This document shows, one piece after another, positions 35,360 through 37,795 of a stretch of 37,795 nucleotides of DNA. Both the position numbers and the translations under genes were made by a program. The stretch is from assembly GCA_044356835.1 (NCBI GenBank), contig JBIKVK010000003.1, positions 1-37,795 of the forward strand, in the 5' to 3' direction. The stretch is from SYIM01 sp044356835 (lineage in GTDB: Bacteria; Pseudomonadota; Gammaproteobacteria; Burkholderiales; Burkholderiaceae_E). The notes under the pieces are model-generated. The model was not told the origin of the DNA. It made no database searches and saw only the letters and a program-made list of their open reading frames with translations. Each line of letters starts with the position of its first letter. Position 1 is the first letter of the stretch.

Positions 35360-36207
35360 GTCGGCGGGTTTTGACGGTGCGGGTTAATTTCTTCGCGCAG
35401 GCGCCGGTAGACCGTTTCCGTTTCGGGCCGCACGCCGCGCCAGATCAGGAAGGATTCTGCCGCCTGCTCGACCAGCATGCCAAGTCCATCGGAAATTACG
35501 GCCACTCCGGCGTTCTTGGCTGCGCTCATGAAAGGCGTCGGTTTTGAGCCGTAGACCATGTCGTAGGCCAGGACGGCGCCGGCGAGTTCATCGGTTTCGA
35601 TGGGGGAGTGCTCCGAGCCCAAACCGGAGGACGTGGCATTGATCACCAGATCCAGGCCATCTGGAAGCTTGACCAGATCGCCTGCGGTGATCCGGTGGCC
35701 CGAGGGTGCGCTGAACTGCGCGGCCAGTTCATGCGCGCGCCCCGGGCTGCGGTTTGCGATGTGCAGGCGGACGACCCCGGCATCCAGCAGCGGTCCGACC
35801 ACGCCGCGGCCCGCTCCGCCCGCGCCCAGCAGCAATACCGACGCGTTGCGGAGCGCGATCCCCAGCCGCATCTCGATATCCCGCACCAGGCCAATACCAT
35901 CGGTATTGTCGGCAGACAGGCCCTGCGCATCGAAGACGAGCACGTTGGCTGCGCCCGCGGCCTGCGCCCGGGGGGAGACCCGATCGGCAAGAGCGAAAGC
36001 TTCGATCTTGAAAGGTACGGTGACATTCGCTCCCCGTCCGCCCTCGGCCCGAAACGCTTTGACGGTCTGCCTGAAACCCTCCAGCGGCGCGAGCAGTCTT
36101 TCGTATTCGATGGCCTCACCGGTCTGCTGTGCAAACATCCGGTGGATGTCCGGGGATCGGCTGTGCGCAATCGGGTTGCCGATCACCCCGTAACGGTCGC
36201 GGTTCAT
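35356..36207 (-). CDS. aroE: Shikimate dehydrogenase AroE
   Basis: AroE reduces 3-dehydroshikimate with NADPH in the chorismate pathway. Substrate site: SRSP (16-19), NVTVPFK with catalytic K67, and NTDG with D103. The NADP-binding loop is GAGGAGRG (128-135), and NRS follows the second strand, as in NADP-dependent forms. 283 residues is a normal length. The ATG overlaps the stop of the RNase gene by four bases and the stop overlaps mgtE by four, so the three genes form a tight operon. Confidence 0.97.
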   Translation of the reverse strand: MNRDRYGVIGNPIAHSRSPDIHRMFAQQTGEAIEYERLLAPLEGFRQTVKAFRAEGGRGANVTVPFKIEAFALADRVSPRAQAAGAANVLVFDAQGLSADNTDGIGLVRDIEMRLGIALRNASVLLLGAGGAGRGVVGPLLDAGVVRLHIANRSPGRAHELAAQFSAPSGHRITAGDLVKLPDGLDLVINATSSGLGSEHSPIETDELAGAVLAYDMVYGSKPTPFMSAAKNAGVAVISDGLGMLVEQAAESFLIWRGVRPETETVYRRLREEINPHRQNPPT

Positions 36208-37795
36208 GCGGCATCTCCAGGGTTGGCCAGGACCCGAGGCCGCGCGGTCACCGACAGGTCGATCTCGTCAAAATCCTCGATGTCCACTTCGACCGGCCGG
36301 CCTGGGGGCAGAGCCGGCAGGCCAGGAACCTTGAAGTAGAGCGGCGCATTCACCAACCGGACGACGTCCTCGCGCACGACGACCGCGGCCGCGCTCCGGA
36401 TGTGCTCCTGGGCGAGCCAGCGTAGGCACCACAGGCGTTCCATCCGCTGCTGGAATTCCTGGTAGGCGGCATGTCGAGACTCAAAGGCGGTGATGATCGA
36501 GAAAATCGATGCATCCTTGGGACCGTAGGGCGGGCGTTCGCCGGTCAGCACCGCAATCAGCTGCCGCTGATTGACCAGATCCACGTAGCGTCGCAAAGGG
36601 GAGGTGCTCCAGATGTACTGGGGGACTCCGATGCCCTCGTGTTCCAGGGCTTGGGTGCTCATGCGCACCCGCCCGGCCTGCTGTGAGCGATAGATGCCCG
36701 TCACCTGATGTTCGGCGAGTAAAGCCCCCCAGTGGCTGTTGGCGAGGATCATCATCTCGGCGACGATCCGGTCCAGTGGAGCATCCCGGGGTCGGGTGGC
36801 GATCTCGACTCGCTCCAGTCCTTGGCTGCGGTCGATCCGGAAACTGAAGTCGGTGCGAAAGCGCTGCTCGGGCTTGCCTCTCACCCGTTCCCGCTCCTTC
36901 GATGAGGCGAGCGTCAGTTGCCAGAGCACCCAAATGGCTTCGCCGAAGGGCAGCTGTGCAGCGAGCGCGCGATCGGCCAGCTGGGAGTCGTCATAGCGTT
37001 GGCCGATTTCGTCATGACGCAGATTGGCGGCAATGCGCACCCGCTCGAGTCTCGAGTGATGTCGTTCGATGCGGCTGCAGTCGGGCGCGAGGTCCAGGTA
37101 GAGCGACAAGGCTGGGACTGTTTGTCCCTGATCCAATGAGAAGGCGCCCACTGACTGCGCCGGCAGCATCGTGATCTTGTCGCCCGGCATGTAGACGGAG
37201 GACATGCGATCCCGAGCGATCTCGTCGAGGTCCGAATCGGGTGCGATCCCGATCGCCGGCGCGGCAATGTGGATGCCGATCCGCCATCCGCCTTCTGCGG
37301 TGGCCTGGACCGACAATGCATCGTCGATTTCGGTCGTGCTGGAGTCGTCAATCGAGAACGCCTCGACCGGTGCCAGGGTCAGCCCGTTCGCATCACCGCC
37401 GAGCGCGGACTCGCTTGACCGAAGGCGCTCGAAACCAAAGCCGCCCGGGAAATGCTCGGCGCCGAATCGCGCAAGGTGGAGCTCAGCGGTCGAGCGAAAG
37501 GCCCCCAGTTGCATCAGCAGGCGCTCGGGCGAGCCCGGCGAGCGGCGCAAGGCCAGATCCAGCGCGCGATATTCGATGCTGCCCCGATCGGGGCGGGCGA
37601 TCAGCATGGCCGCCTGCGCTGCAATTTCCTCGGGCAGTTGACCTGCGAGCAACTGTTGCGCCAAGGACTCGACCCTGAGCTCTTGCTGGCGACGGCGTTC
37701 GAGCCCCGCGAGCGCCGAATGGACCGTTTCACCGGGAGCCGGTTTGAAGCGGCCGCGGCCCTTGCGTTGGAAATGAATCGGCGCGGCAAAAAGTG
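36204..37795 (-). CDS. rnb: RNase II family exoribonuclease (RNB domain), partial
   Basis: The frame runs to the right edge of the window, so the 5' end is missing; about 530 residues are visible. The visible N-terminal part includes HFQRKGRGRF and HSALAGLERRRQQ, typical of beta-proteobacterial RNase II-like proteins. The RNB catalytic motif SIDDSSTTEIDDALS holds the magnesium-binding aspartates. Further motifs are DRMSSVYMPGDKITMLP and WSTSPLRRYVDLVNQRQL, and a C-terminal S1-like beta domain closes the protein. A 3'-5' hydrolytic exoribonuclease acting on single-stranded RNA is expected. A TTG at 37664 is not a real start since homology continues upstream. It is the first visible gene of the rnb-aroE-mgtE operon. 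Confidence 0.92.
   Translation of the reverse strand, partial: LFAAPIHFQRKGRGRFKPAPGETVHSALAGLERRRQQELRVESLAQQLLAGQLPEEIAAQAAMLIARPDRGSIEYRALDLALRRSPGSPERLLMQLGAFRSTAELHLARFGAEHFPGGFGFERLRSSESALGGDANGLTLAPVEAFSIDDSSTTEIDDALSVQATAEGGWRIGIHIAAPAIGIAPDSDLDEIARDRMSSVYMPGDKITMLPAQSVGAFSLDQGQTVPALSLYLDLAPDCSRIERHHSRLERVRIAANLRHDEIGQRYDDSQLADRALAAQLPFGEAIWVLWQLTLASSKERERVRGKPEQRFRTDFSFRIDRSQGLERVEIATRPRDAPLDRIVAEMMILANSHWGALLAEHQVTGIYRSQQAGRVRMSTQALEHEGIGVPQYIWSTSPLRRYVDLVNQRQLIAVLTGERPPYGPKDASIFSIITAFESRHAAYQEFQQRMERLWCLRWLAQEHIRSAAAVVVREDVVRLVNAPLYFKVPGLPALPPGRPVEVDIEDFDEIDLSVTARPRVLANPGDAA

Overview
The window looks like chromosomal DNA of a high-GC betaproteobacterium, most likely of the order Burkholderiales. 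This rests on the gene order ftsZ - peroxiredoxin - lpxC - dciA/secA - argJ - DUF815 ATPase - mutT - yacG - zapD - coaE - pilD, on two orphan Bug/TctC solute-binding proteins, and on an rnb-aroE pair. Genus cannot be told from the sequence alone. No rRNA, tRNA, CRISPR array, integrase or insertion sequence was seen.

Left part (1-10700): conserved housekeeping DNA. The plus strand carries the 3' end of ftsZ, a Prx5-type peroxiredoxin, lpxC, a small membrane protein, secA, argJ, a DUF815 ATPase and mutT. The minus strand carries dciA (DUF721), then pilD, coaE, zapD and yacG, convergent on mutT. Cell division (FtsZ, ZapD), lipid A synthesis (LpxC), secretion (SecA) and CoA synthesis (CoaE) sit together here.

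Middle accessory part (10820-21279, all minus strand): two adjacent operons. The first starts with a DUF6502 protein that has helix-turn-helix-like segments, followed by two DUF5666 lipoproteins and a subtilisin-like (S8) lipoprotein protease. In front of the DUF6502 gene is a sigma70-type promoter (TTGACG, 17-base spacer, TATGAT) whose spacer is almost wholly a 17-base perfect palindrome. The probable transcription start falls on or one base before an ATG, so the mRNA is probably leaderless. I consider this autoregulated surface-lipoprotein/protease cassette the best candidate for an undescribed system. The second operon encodes a DUF2796 (ZrgA-like) periplasmic protein, an ABC ATPase, an FtsX/MacB-type permease and a DUF3299 protein; it resembles the zinc-regulated zrg type of locus.

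Right-middle part (21351-33804): a mosaic of mostly single genes: an FMN/Fe-S glutamate-synthase-like protein, a BepA-type M48 protease, moaC, a 5'-truncated FG-GAP/VCBS remnant, an exported alpha/beta hydrolase, a nitronate monooxygenase flanked by two Bug proteins, a possible small membrane protein, a flavodoxin-like protein, an exported Sel1-repeat/trypsin-like protease and a 4HBT-type thioesterase.

Right end (33818-37795, minus strand): rnb (5' end outside the window), aroE and mgtE, joined by 4-base overlaps as one operon.
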